A stretch of DNA of 64,000 nucleotides from Melieria omissa (GCA_963971225.1 OZ020269.1:78344450-78408449), one strand, 5' to 3'; numbered from the stretch's first letter, positions 33,002 through 43,824 are shown. Notes: a model not told the origin generated them from the letters alone. Translations and numbers: made by a program.

Positions 33002-33419
33002 CATTGGCGTACCCAGAAAAAATTGGGGGGCGGAAATAACGACATTTGAAAATTAACCCTTATTCTCATACCCAAACTTACTAACGTCGTTTGGCACCCG
33101 GGGTACCCGGGTACCCATTTCATGAAAATTTTAAGTTTTCAATATTTTGTTAATTAAAAAGTGTTTATAAAATTTTGATATGATTTGTTCGCTTTTCACC
33201 TAAATAACGAGGATCCGGAAGGTAAAAAAAAAATTTTCATTATTTGTCAGTTTTTTTCACGAAAATACATCGCAGTGGGCACCCAGGTACCCGGGTATGA
33301 GAATAAGGGTTAAAAAAATATATATATCAAGAATTCGAATAATAAAGGATTCTTTATATAAAATATATAATTTTTTAGGGGGGAGTGCCCTCTCCTGCCC
33401 CTACCTGGGTACGCCCATG
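33002..33419. mobile_element. MITE with GGCGTACCCAG TIRs and 6-bp duplication
   Basis: The ends CATTGGCGTACCCAG and the inverse of CATGGGCGTACCCAG are flanked by TATGTG at 32996-33001 and 33420-33425. It contains a nested TTAA element (33057-33309). Confidence 0.8.
33057..33309. mobile_element. TTAA-flanked MITE with GGTACCCGGGTACC palindrome
   Basis: Perfect 17-bp TIR CCCTTATTCTCATACCC between TTAA at 33053-33056 and 33310-33313. A GGGGTACCCGGGTACCC block lies 28 bp inside the left TIR, and a related GGTACCCGGGTA overlaps the right TIR. 253 bp, non-coding. Confidence 0.93.
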
Positions 33420-33442
33420 TATGTGTATTGCATCGCGTTGCC

Positions 33443-34283
33443 CCCTGCCGGCAACTCAACTAACTTTTAACGCATTTTAATCTAACTAATTCTCAACTAG
33501 TTGTGTTTTATAGTTGGATTATTTTCAATGGAGCCAACTGACTATTTTAACATGGCGATGGCCTAGGCAGTAGTCAATTGTCCAACTCTGCATGACTTTT
33601 CAACTAACTTAAAGTTAGTTGCTTAAAAGTTAGTTAAAAGTGATCTAATTTATAGTTAGCTATAAACTAATTACATTTCAGTTAGCTATAAGTTGACTTT
33701 ATTTAGATCAGCTATAACTCAACTATTACTTAATACGTTGCAGTCAAATCTTTATCCATAAATATGAATATTTCTGTGATTTTTTTGTAAATTTTAAATT
33801 TAATATTTAATAATAATACACTAATATTTTCAATATAAATTCCGTTTTGACTCTGCACATTAGCAGAGGAACAGGTGGCTTCTGATTTAGTAACATTACA
33901 TGAATTTAATTTATTTGAATACGAATCCGTTCCCTTTTTCAAAAGCCGGACTGCGACCGCACGCACGAGGCTAAGCACTGATTATGATTTCATTATGCAG
34001 GAAAGAAAATGACAAATACATATGTAAAATAAAATTCCAAAGAGCAAAAAAACAACAATTAACTGTTTTTTTAATTTCTATGCCATAAACGCATGCATTA
34101 ATTTGGGTGGATTCTGCATTACTGTGTAGTTAGCTTATAGTTAGGGGCATAAAATCGCATAAGAACAAATAGCATTGATTTTGGCGAAGTTCTGCATTAC
34201 TTTGTAGTTAGCTTATAGTTAGGTCATGAAAGTTAACTAGAAGTGAGTTACTTTTGTAGTCGACTACCGAATTTCTTGCAGGG
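33443..34283 (-). mobile_element. Non-autonomous DNA element 'CCCTGC', copy 2 (inverted)
   Basis: Inverse of 16023-17092 with an internal size difference of ~230 bp. A minus-strand reading at 33730-33978 keeps the coding remnant more fully: a Lys-rich start followed by DSYSNKLNSCNVTKSEATC and SSANVQSQNGIYIEN. Matching residues in copy 1 confirm a once-real ORF, probably part of a transposase. The C-terminal part is gone in both copies. Confidence 0.75.
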
Positions 34284-34554
34284 CCTTTACTGCAATCAGC
34301 GATGAGTCCCGAGTGCCAATCACAATCGTTACTAGAACACAGCTTTACATTGTGGCGAGGCTAAATATTCGTTTTGTTCACTGCCACAATACAATGTGCA
34401 ATACATGAAATTACGCTTTGCTTTGTTAACATTTATTATAATATTTTTGCTATCGTTTTCTTTACATCGTTATAAGATTTCGTTTTGCTTTATCATTTCA
34501 AAGCCGAGAGGATTTCCAGACAGTTGTGCTGGTGGGCAGGCAAGCAAATACTTA

Positions 34555-34588
34555 TATGTATGTATGTATGTATATATGTATGTTTATA
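34555..34588. repeat. (ATGT)n microsatellite
   Basis: TATGTATGTATGTATG followed by imperfect ATGT/ATAT units. Confidence 0.8.
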
Positions 34589-34737
34589 TTTAAGTTCGTG
34601 TAAAGTGTGAAAATCCCAAAATTATAAACAAAAAAGTGGATTAAGATAAGATCACCTTATAGGAAATGTATTTTGTTATTTACAAGCCAACGTGCAGTGG
34701 TTACCTCTATTAATACGGGACATTGCATTGATTTTAA

Positions 34738-34962
34738 CCTTCTGCCTGTGCTTTGGGGTCTATTTAACCCCAGGTGATTATAAACTGATACAGATTTTTT
34801 CCAGTTCATGCAAGATATTCAAGACCTTCTGACATCTTCAAGTTACTTATAATACACATTTTATAAGCGATTTGAAACTAAAGGAGTCATTCTGTTGCAA
34901 AATATTGAAGGTTGAATTGCAAAAATACACTTGCTGTCCTCTGGGGTCACACGGACTCAAAT
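34738..34962. mobile_element. Possible TTAA element with ACCCCAG/CTGGGGT motifs
   Basis: TTAA at 34734-34737 and 34963-34966. The ends CCTTCTGCCTGTG and (inverse) CATTTGAGTCCGTG align only partly. GGGGTC...AACCCCAGG at 34756-34775 and CTGGGGTC at 34941 are inverted motifs. A degenerate member of the TTAA set. Confidence 0.45.
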
Positions 34963-35080
34963 GTTAAAATTAAATATAAACAAGTAAAACAAAGCATTGT
35001 GACATCAGGTGTTTAGTTTAGTTAGTAGTTATGTGATAATTATTCTGAATCCATTTCACTGCCGTTTTCTTCAGCTGTAT

Positions 35081-36275
35081 CTACCTGTGGCAGATTAAGG
35101 CAGGTTCTCACCTTGTGGAAAAAACAAAACAAAATTTTTTTTGCCTTATCGTGTAGATATATGTTTCAAAAATGTGCTCCAGAAATTTCAGATCAAAATC
35201 TGAAAAATTACAAAAGTTACAGGCCGTTACATAGAGCAGTGTAGAGCACCGGCCAAGTGCGCTTTAAACTTTAAACGCGTTTTTCTCAGAACCACATTTT
35301 CGGACCTTACGGAAGTGATTGAAGGCGCTGGAATGAACCAATCGTCACCAAATTTTTTCCAAATGTTCCTTAGGGTTTTTTCTAATAAACGAACCACGAT
35401 CAGCCAAAAATATATAGAAATTGTTTATTTAAAAAAATAATTAGTGAACAAAAAAATGCGAAAATCTTAATTTTTTTTTCAAAACCTCATAACTTTTGTA
35501 ATTTTGATTTCTTTTTTCATGATCTTGGTTCATTCAATAGATAATACGGTACACATTAAGAATGTGTTCGGTTTTTGTGTTTCAGATCACGGGTTTTGAC
35601 GGAATCACTTCCGGTAGCGGGACACCTCCTCGCCGACATGCCGCCATTGATGGACGCCCCCTCCCCCTTTTTTGATTCATTCAATTTGAAAAATTGTATT
35701 CTCTAAATAAATGTGTGTTCATATCCAGAAACAATTTTCAGCGTTGTATCTTTAACCGTTTTCTCAAAAAAAATTCCTAAAAAAAGTGCACTTTTTCGGA
35801 TCCACAAGGTGAGAACCTGCCTTAAAGTGTAGTGCTTCTTGCAAGTGGGTTTCTTGCATGATTCACACATCGTGTTAACTTTTCGATCTTTCGACCGCGG
35901 ACATTGTGCACAACGTAAACGCTTGCAAGTATTTGATAGTTCACTTTGCTGTTCCACTTCAGTTATGGAATATCCCATTAACCGTATTGCGCATGCTGTT
36001 TGACTCAATTTATGCAAACAAATTTTTCGTTTATTCGATCGAAAACTCAAATTTGGGAATTTTATATCGTATAAATTGTAAGCAGCAACAGCAGCAATAT
36101 CAATTAGGTTGAAAAATAAGATCATAGGCCATCTCTGCGTTTTTCGCTTACAAGTATAAGTTGAAACAAGCTTATCCAAGGTATCCACACCACCCTTATA
36201 TTTATTGTAGTCTAATAGCCACTGTAGCTCAGCTCTCCTTGACGAGGCTGAGTTACAGGATTCGGCTTGATATTC
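35081..36275 (-). pseudogene. piggyBac-type transposase, C-terminal part, split by a TTAA element
   Basis: Minus strand; gene sequence at 35822-36275 and, beyond the insertion, 35081-35098. Residues LDYNKYKGGVDTLDKLVSTY and KRKTQRWPMILFFNLIDIAA match the PiggyBac transposase family around its third catalytic Asp (the KGGVD block), and a Cys-rich tail follows (CAQCPRSKDRK, CESCKKPTCKKHY). The reading frame now runs on into the TTAA element and stops at 35703. Without the insertion it would stop five codons later, at 35081. The first two thirds of the gene, including two catalytic Asp, are missing upstream of ~36275. It is a dead fragment. Confidence 0.85.
35099..35821. mobile_element. TTAA-flanked ~720-bp MITE, copy 1
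   Basis: TIR GGCAGGTTCTCACCTTGTGG and its perfect inverse between TTAA at 35095-35098 and 35822-35825. The interior shares AAACGCGTTTTTCTC and GGAAGTGATT motifs and a GCCGCCATTGATGG-type segment with the copy at 60455-61171. No ORF is shared between the two. Confidence 0.92.
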
Positions 36276-36399
36276 CACACACGCCCATTTTTGCCATACA
36301 GGCGCTCAAGCTATGCAATATTATATTGTATATTGTTTCCCTCTTCGTTATTTTCTTCATTCATCTTCATCACATAAAATTGGCTCTTCAATGGTACCG

Positions 36400-36505
36400 T
36401 TTGTCGGATAACTGACGACATTGGTCTTGCGAGAATTAAAGTTGACCCGGTTCGCTTGACCCCATTTGGAGATTTTTTGTAGGTCGCTATTAAGTGTCAT
36501 TTATA
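36400..36505 (-). pseudogene. LINE reverse transcriptase fragment
   Basis: The minus strand reads LQKISKWGQANRVNFNSRKT, matching ISKWGQANRVDINPRKTQ in the LINE at 60285-60345 (region after the YADD motif). About 35 codons survive. It belongs to the same or a close LINE family. Confidence 0.7.
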
Positions 36506-36509
36506 ATGC

Positions 36510-37810
36510 GCTCTTCTTGTCAGTGAGGACAGTTTTACAATTCTAGAAGGATACAATTCTTCTACTCTCGCGTAACACTTCACTCACTCTGCAATATGTA
36601 TATAAAAAGCAATATATATTTATTTGAATTATATATATTTTCAAAATCGATCCGCAAATAAACATACATATATATGAAGTAACTATAGCACCAACATGTT
36701 TAGTAAGACATGATGTTCCATGGGAGAAGGGAAAATCGATTTTATTTTATTAATTGCTCGTTAAACGAATAAATGGTATTGATTAAATTATTTAGATATT
36801 TACTGTGCAACCAAGTAACTAAATGTTAATAATTGTTATTATTATAATTGAACTAATTTTCTGGTGTTGAATTTAAGGCTTTCACGGAAAGGACTCTGAT
36901 CGTAGAGTAATCTGAAACAAAGAATTCGAAAAGATTTTGAATCAGCATATGTAAGTGTCTAAAACTCAACCAACTCTTTTCGCGTTTGAGATTTTCAAAT
37001 CGAAGGATTTTAAACCACGCAGCATGTTTTGAATACGTGGATGATATTTCTGGTATGATGTCTGAATAGAAACGTTTTTGTCGTGCCTACCAATAGCTTA
37101 AATTGCATATCAGGAACTTTAGACATATTGGAACTGTAGCTGTAGTATAACAACGATATACGCTTACATCCTTGCACATGTTTGCAACATGTACATGAGT
37201 GAAACATCACATACTTTATTTACAATATTTGTACAACTCTACTCTTAGTTATTTACTAAAGTAATCAGTACCGTAGTCGCTGGGCTTAGATGAATGTTCC
37301 GCGTTAAGCAAGTGTTCATGTCACCACCGCCAAGCCACACACTGCACACTCTCCCTTCCGCTCCTATCATTCCTCATGCCAACACGCAATTTTTTCGCAT
37401 GCCCTTTTATAGCATTTCCTTTCCCTGTTCTATTCTTAAAAATGTCAATGCCGAAGCACTACACCATTCGTGCCCGTGTCTCAAATCCGACGCCCAGCTG
37501 CGGCGCAGTTGCCTCGACGACCACCCATACCGCCTTTCCATTGTGTGCACGTTTGAAATGCTTCTCTGACACGACGAGCGGCTTCAGCGCAAATGGTGCG
37601 CGTTAACCTCGCACTATCCACCCGCCCGTTCAACCATTCGACCGTGGGCTGCGCTGCGAAAGAGCGCGGAAGACCTTAACCTTAACGCGTTGTCACAAAA
37701 GCTTCCGCTGCGTTCTCTGCGCTTGTTGCCCGAAGTGCTCACCTGTCTTTACAGTTCTGCGGCATTTGATGTTATGAGTACCCACTTTGTATTCTATTTG
37801 CACAATATAT
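36510..37810. other. No gene recognised
   Basis: Contains a GC-richer block at 37290-37760 with overlapping plus-strand open frames of 76-91 codons. None shows a motif I can name. It could be weakly conserved host DNA but I have no positive evidence. Confidence 0.35.
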
Positions 37811-37816
37811 TTACAT

Positions 37817-37988
37817 CAGTGGCGGATTCAGGGGGTAGTTTTGGGGTTGAAACCGCCCCCCGAAATATTAAGGTCGACTTTAAAACTATATACAAATTAA
37901 AAGGTATATATATAAACATTTATGAATATTAAAGAATTACTTTTGGAAACCCCCTCCTCACCCCAAAAATTTTTCTGAATCCCCCCTG
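37817..37988. mobile_element. Short hAT-like MITE
   Basis: The ends CAGTGGCGGATTCAG and the inverse of CAGGGGGGATTCAG give near-matching TIRs over ~15 bp, followed on both sides by a G/C-run and TTTGGGGT. I see no exact duplication in the flanks. Confidence 0.55.
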
Positions 37989-37989
37989 A

Positions 37990-38620
37990 CTAACATTCAT
38001 ACATATGTATGTGTGTGAATATCTGTTTATGTATGTGTGCTTAGTATTCCACATTTGCGTTTGGCAAAACGACGAATTTGCCATTCATAAATTATTTATG
38101 AATGCGAGGGGCTGTGTGTATGTGTGTCTGCATGTGTGTCACAGGTGCAAGGTAGTGACAGTTGTAAAGTCATTAATGGTATTGAATGTAGCAAATGATC
38201 TACAGCGAAATTAACTTATAAAACCCGGAGAATTATAAATACTCAGGAGATATAAAATCAGGCGATTTAAAAATGATCCCGCTTGCAAATGACTTTTTCC
38301 CGAGAAAACAACATGAGCGACTATAGTCAAAAGAGCAAAGGAATCAAAGACAAGAGAGTTTGCAAGGCGTGGGCGTCAAATGACTTGTACAGACGCGGTT
38401 AGTTTACAGTCAGAGGGTAACTGAACCTCAATGATACCTAGTCCTCTCAGTAGATAGGGGCTTATGGGGTCTTAAACGTTAATTCGAAATTTCTTTATTA
38501 CCTGCGAATTTTGGCGCCTATAGGACATTAGGCACCATCTGGCCAGACAGATTGGCCGATAGTGCTGGTTTTAAGAGTGTTTCTGTGAATAAATATCTAA
38601 ATTTGAATATAAAAGTTACT
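37990..38620. other. No gene recognised
   Basis: ATGT-rich start (37998-38040) then mixed sequence. No motif identified. Confidence 0.45.
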
Positions 38621-38633
38621 ATAAAATAAACAT

Positions 38634-38973
38634 ACGGCAGTACAAACAATACGGCAGCCCCGTAGCTCAGCTGGCTGGTGCGTTGGGCCGCGAGTCAAGA
38701 CTCCGCGAGTTCAATACTCCGTTGCGTTAACACCGAAAAAAAAGAAAAACAACAATTTTTCTTTCGGCGACTGTCCTCTCAGCAGGAAATGGCAAACCTC
38801 TAAAAGTAAAATTGCCTATGAAAAAGCTCCCAACTCGCCGTTCGGAATCGGCATAAAATTGTAGGTCCCTTCAAACCTTGTAAAAACATTCGCACGCACA
38901 ACACGGATGGTTGCGGGTAGCTAGGCCCTAGTCTCGTAATCGGGCTGTCGTACCAGTCAAGAAGAAGAAGAAG
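38634..38973 (+). mobile_element. tRNA-derived SINE, family A variant, plus strand
   Basis: The head GCAGCCCCGTAGCTCAGCTGG (A box TAGCTCAGCTGG) and a weak B box (GAGTTCAATACTC) are followed by the SINE-A body (CCGTTCGGAATCGGC, TTGTAGGTCCC) and an (AAG)n tail. ATAAAATAAACAT is duplicated at 38621-38633 and 38974-38986. The head differs from the other SINE-A copies by several substitutions. Confidence 0.88.
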
Positions 38974-38986
38974 ATAAAATAAACAT

Positions 38987-39535
38987 GCATAAAATATACT
39001 AGTTTGACAGAATTACGTAACTTATGACTGCCGGTTACGGACTTAAATACCCATAAAATTGTGCTTATTTAAAAGGAACTGGAACTGGTATGACGATTTT
39101 TTTGCAGCATTAAGGTAGATTGGATTGTTTACTGTTTTTTTAATGGTCTTTGAAGCTTTATGCTCCAATCGAAGTAAATCAGGAGAAAAAACTGCATTCA
39201 CAATGGTTTTTCTCAAAGTCAAATATGGGAACTAGTAGAAATAGTAGGCATTCGTGGGCATTCGTTGTTTTAGTTTTTTTGCATACATATACATATACAT
39301 ATTGAAAACAGATTGGAAATTGGCCAATTCGCACGTTTTCAGGAGCCAACTTCTTAATTTTGGGTAACTATTTAAATACTCAACTGGTAAAAGTGGATAC
39401 AAAATTCGTAAGAAAGAAAAATTGATATAGCCATGGCCACTTTTCTACAGGATTGGTACGTGTGACGTAGTGAAGACTCGTTACAAAATTTGGTTATACA
39501 ATTTTATAAAAATTAGCTTAACATGCTCATGCTAG
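38987..39535. other. No gene recognised
   Basis: AT-rich, no motif or repeat border found. Confidence 0.45.
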
Positions 39536-39539
39536 TTAA

Positions 39540-40058
39540 CCCTTTCGGTACTTCTTTTTTGTTTTTAACTTTAAAAATCATTCTTTTCCATTTTATTACT
39601 GTTTAAGCCTACATAATGAATAATCAAAAGTCATTTTTAAAAATATTTTTCGATAAAGTGGTTTTTGGGCATCATGAAATTTGGCATAGTAAGAAATAAA
39701 AAAAAACGTACAGCTTAGTGAACTATATTTGGGATCTAACTTTTTTACACTTACTAAAGCAATAAATACCTACTATACCTACTTACATAAACCTATAAAA
39801 AAAAATTAATTTTTGTAATAGAATATTTAAAAGTACGAAGTGACCTCTTTTTGTAAAATACGCAGCTCGATAGGACTGCGCACTTTCTGAACCCTTACAA
39901 TTTACTTGGTACACTAATCAAAATATTTTTTTCATTATTTGGTATAAAAACCTTCAGAGAAAAATACAATCATTTAAAAATATAGTATCCACAAGTTTTT
40001 GATCTAAAACAGGCACTGAAAAGAGGCTATGCCATAAGGCATAGAATAACCGAAAGGA
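39540..40058. mobile_element. TTAA-flanked MITE with CCCTTTCGGT ends
   Basis: TTAA at 39536-39539 and 40059-40062. The left end CCCTTTCGGT is mirrored by ACCGAAAGGA on the right (one mismatch). CTATGCCATAAGGCATAG at 40027-40044 is a near-perfect subterminal palindrome. Non-coding, 519 bp. Confidence 0.82.
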
Positions 40059-40062
40059 TTAA

Positions 40063-40730
40063 AGCTGCGTTGTAACTCTTCCGGAGCGTGTGAGCACAAG
40101 CAAGTGGGGATGCGTTAATACTGAAATTACTGTCACGCGTGCACGCACTTATGATGGCACATGTTGGCACATTTGGCAGTTTTAGCAAGGAAATGAAGCC
40201 CCTCTTCTCGCCCAATACTGCTCACTGCCGCTGTCCTGATGCAATCGAATCTTTAAGTCGAATCGTTGGTCCGCACTACCGTCGCGAATAATTGAATTCC
40301 ACCATTTTCCACATTGACGCGAATGGAATGCTGTGAGCTCGGAGTTTGAGATTCCTGTTTTAATATTTCTCGTTTAACATAATCCTGCGTTTTTTGTTTC
40401 ACATTTCCTCGGCTTAATATACGCTGATACAAATATGCAAATATGCCGTTCAACGTCGGCGCCAACACATTCACTTACATACGCATACACAGCGCAAATC
40501 GCACTCGCTGTGCTGGAAATCGTAATTTATACCTTGTAAATATTTCAGTGACGTCGGTTTTTAGCATTCGGATCATATTCATAAATCATTTACGAAATTG
40601 CATATGATTTGGCTTGGCTGACGCGGGTCTATTGACGTTTTATGCCGCTGTTAATTTTTTTTTGCCAATATGCCTTTTTTTCGGACTTGTATTAAACAAC
40701 GGTTCTACAAAATTAAACAATTCTTATACA
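40063..40730. other. Unassigned, with one 73-codon minus-strand open frame
   Basis: The frame at 40253-40474 (minus) has a balanced composition (NVLAPTLNGIFAYLYQRIL) but no family I recognise. It may be a chance ORF or an exon fragment. Confidence 0.3.
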
Positions 40731-40732
40731 TA

Positions 40733-41312
40733 TGGGGTGTTTTTTTTAGAGGTATAGAACTTCGAATTGAAATAAAACACAAGAAAATCGTTTTAATAAT
40801 ATTATGCCATTAATGTTTAAATATGATTTCGGGCATGTGGCCGCCGCGGCTGGCTCGAATAAAGCCAATTCTACAGGTCCAATTTTCAAGTTGATGGACA
40901 AAGCTCCAATTGCTGTGCACAGTGGCGAATCGATTCATTCGGGTCCTCTTCAACATTTTGTTCTACAGCGGCAATTGTTTCTTCGGTGCGCACTGTTCGA
41001 CGTCTCTGCGGATGCGTATTATCACATAGAGTAAACGTAGTGCGAAAACGACCCATGGTTAACCGAATTAATTGCTCTGATGGACGATTATGTCGACCAT
41101 AAAATGGACGGAGCTTGCGGTAAACTTCGCGAACTGAACCATTATTTTCGAAATAAATTTGCACGATTTGCAAGCGTTGTTCTTTTGTCAACCTGTTCAT
41201 GATGAAATGGCAAACCAAACTGAACATAAATGACATTAGAGTTGCCAGATTTGACCACAAAATGCCAGTTTTATCTCTATTCGAAAAACAAACCTCTAAC
41301 AAAAACACCCTA
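40733..41312 (-). mobile_element. Deletion derivative of the DUF4817-type transposon
   Basis: TIRs TGGGGTGTTTTTTTTAGAGG and (inverse) TAGGGTGTTTTTGTTAGAGG lie between TA at 40731 and 41313. The interior keeps the first ~105 codons and the last ~15 (RPRRPHARNH, comparable to RGGHLND at 10240), with everything between them lost. 580 bp, non-autonomous. Confidence 0.82.
40886..41200 (-). pseudogene. N-terminal fragment of a DUF4817-type transposase
   Basis: The natural start is the Met of MNRLTKEQRLQIVQIYFENN (codon 41198-41200), not the longer upstream frame, because that Met follows the TIR and 5' leader. Helix-turn-helix features include YGRHNRPSEQLIRLTMGRFR and TVRTEETIAAVEQNV, followed by SIRHCAQQLELCPST just before the deletion junction. 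The catalytic domain is absent. It resembles the 9281-9600 segment. Confidence 0.8.
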
Positions 41313-41324
41313 TATATAATAATA

Positions 41325-42461
41325 TAGTAGTATATAATTGTTTGTTCTGACTGACTGACTAAGTCTTAACCCATTACTGCCTGCATATAATTGTGGCCAG
41401 CGAATTTTGTCTAAATTTACATATGTTGGTAAGGGGTGCTTAGAATAGTTATGCACAAAAATTCAGGTATCTACCTGATGTAGCCCCTGAGATATAGAGG
41501 GGGTGAAATTTCACCCATCCTGGTGCCGGACGGGTGAAATTTCACCCCTTTCTGGAAAATCATTCATTGTAAACAGGTATATTGTTCAAGCAATACCAAC
41601 AATTCACAGAAGATATGCAGTTCAATGAACTCCATCTCCAGAAAAAACTGCTGGAATTTCCTATATTTACTATTTTTAAGAACTTTCCCTATAGGGTACA
41701 CAAAAACAGTTAGTCAACTTTTAACACAGATTGGGATACCTTAATGTCACAATTCTTCAATATTATTAAAAACGAAATAAACCTGCATCTATTCCATTTC
41801 ATTCTACAAAATTTCAGCCAAATCGCATAACACATTTAGTCAGGGAGGCCAAAGAAAAATCACCATTCCAGTTGGTGAAATTTCACCCCATCCGGCTGGA
41901 ATGGGTTAATCGCCCAGCCCAAACCGCTGAAGCTACAAACACGAAATTTAAACTGCAGGTACATATTGAATAAATCGGGACTTTTTGTTGTATGAAGAAA
42001 CGCGATTTAATGGGCCTATTAATTTTGTTAAATAAAAAATAATTCAACACGTTTTTTTTATTTTTTTGTCAAACTTGGTATTTTTAATCTTAAGTAATTT
42101 CATGTGTTTTTTTATTTTTTCGAAAATCAAAATCTGATGTGGTCGGGTTAACACTTTGTATGAAGAAACTGTGAGCAAACATGAATTCATGGAAGAAATG
42201 ATTAATGGAGAAATAATTCTACACGAGTTTTTAATTTTTTCGAAAATCAAAATCTGACAACGATGGCTTAGGAGTTTGTTTGGGGAAACGTGATTTAATG
42301 CGCAAATTAACTTCAAATATGATGAAAGCACTTCAAATTTAAAATAATTAAATACGTATTTTTTCATAAAAATCCGATGGGATGAACAAAGGGTTAAATA
42401 AAACTTGATTTATTGACCCCATTGACTTCAAACATTCGTGAAAAGCCGTGGGCCCTGCTAT
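41325..42461 (+). mobile_element. Helitron-like repeat, copy C, interrupted
   Basis: Starts near TTGTTTGTTCTGACTGACTG (41339), is interrupted by the TTAA element 41370-41905, then continues with CGCCCAGCCCAAACCGCTGA, TGTATGAAGAAACGCGATTT and two ATTTTTTCGAAAATCAAAAT units (42115, 42237). It ends near GCCGTGGGCCCTGCTA (42446), like the CTGCTAG end of copy B. The terminal hairpin is decayed here. Confidence 0.55.
41370..41905. mobile_element. TTAA-flanked MITE with three GGTGAAATTTCACC palindromes
   Basis: The ends CCCATTACTGCC and GGCTGGAATGGG lie between TTAA at 41366-41369 and 41906-41909. The perfect 14-bp palindrome GGTGAAATTTCACC occurs at 41502-41515, 41533-41546 and 41874-41887. 536 bp; no ORF. 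Confidence 0.92.
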
Positions 42462-43584
42462 GTAAAATAATCTCATCTAAATAGGACAACTATTTAAAAA
42501 GTTATTAATATATATTTGCTTTAAATTATACAATTAATTCTCCTAGATCAAGGATCAATCATTAGGGGCTGCAACTCAGGTTTATTGTTATTTACTAATA
42601 ATAAAAAAATTAGAACAATCGAAAGTGGCTAGGGGGCACTTTACCCTTCCTCATCCGGCTATGGCCTTTGAACTTTACCCGATAATTTGACACACGCCCG
42701 CTTGCCGATTGCTTTCATGTTGATGTAAATAGTGACGTGGTGTGCGGTGAATCTTTGGGAGGGGAATTAGCACCACATTGCAAAAGTTTCTAAGAGATAA
42801 CCTCAAAAGCACTTTAAAACCGCAAACAAATTAAATTTGGACTCACTTGACTTGAGTTGTGACAGCGAGTGGGGGGTGGGTTTGCTAACGGTTACACAAT
42901 TCCGCCGCCGTTATATATATAAAGTCTGTCTGTCTCTTTCGAGTTACAGGTGTTTTCGCGAAAGCTCCATATTAAGCAGACGAGGGCTGATTGAAACAGT
43001 CGCTGATAGCCGTGCGGCGACGTGGCACAGATTTCTGTGCGCAGCGTGGCGGCAGACCACAGACATTCCAGATGCGAGTCTGAAGGGTGTGATGCTGCGC
43101 TGTCTCGCAGTACTTAAATACAAATCAGCCTAGAGGAGCGCGAACAGTGGACGGTATGCATTGAATTAATGGCTCGCGAGTGGAAGTCAAGTCAAGAGGG
43201 GCCCTCTTCATTAAGTAGCGTTAAACCAAATAACGCGCTAGATGTGTGTCTGTCGCTAGGCTCCACGGACGGCTAAGGATAGAGACAAGGACACGCTTTC
43301 GAGTTCAGCAGCCGCTAATTTCGCTGCTAGAAGCCTTCAGCGTTTTCGGCTGTTCGGCCCCGCGTTGTTTACAAACGCTTGCATTGTTGTTATTGTTGTT
43401 GATTCTGCTGTTGTACCGGCTATTGTTGTGGGCGTTTACCCTGCAATAACACAAACAACCGCGCCGTGACAAAGAAAATGAGAATAATTAAGCGGCCGCG
43501 GGCCAGGCCTCCTGCTTACAAAGTGCAGAAGTTGACTTGCTGCGGTTCTGAGTGGTGGCATTTGTTTTGCTTTTCGTATTTACA
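42462..43584. other. Unassigned; possible TATA-containing promoter near 42914
   Basis: A GC-rich stretch (42895-43480) contains GTTATATATATAAAG at 42910-42924, a plausible TATA box. The downstream CTTTCGAGTTACAGG lacks a standard insect initiator. Open frames of 67-98 codons (42837-43133, 43246-43449) have no recognisable motif. It could be the upstream region of the candidate exons at 43585-43824. Confidence 0.25.
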
Positions 43585-43824
43585 GTGGGTGTGCAGCACG
43601 TAACACACTGGCATAGATCCCAGCGGGAAAGTTGGTACTGCATGAAACTTTTCATGCACGAATCCGTATATGAAACATCGCGGATCGTTGCAGCAAACGA
43701 GGTGAGTTTTAATAAAGTTTTAATTGCATGACAATAAATTTCATTAACATTTTGAATCTATTCTTTACAGCTGCGCCAGCTTTTACATAAGAAGAAAGAA
43801 GAACAAAGGAGCAAAGGAACGTGA
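43585..43824 (+). CDS. Candidate spliced C-terminal exons of an unknown gene
   Basis: A pyrimidine-rich acceptor (TTTTCGTATTTACAG, ending 43584) opens an exon in frame with ATG 43642 (MKLFMHESVYETSRIVAANE). A GTGAGT donor follows at 43702 and a TTCTTTACAG acceptor ends at 43770, giving a 69-bp intron of typical fly size. Joining keeps the frame through LRQLLHKKKEEQRSKGT to a TGA at 43822-43824. A poly(A) signal AATAAA lies at ~43869. I recognise no family. The consistent splice signals are the only evidence, and chance is possible. Confidence 0.25.
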
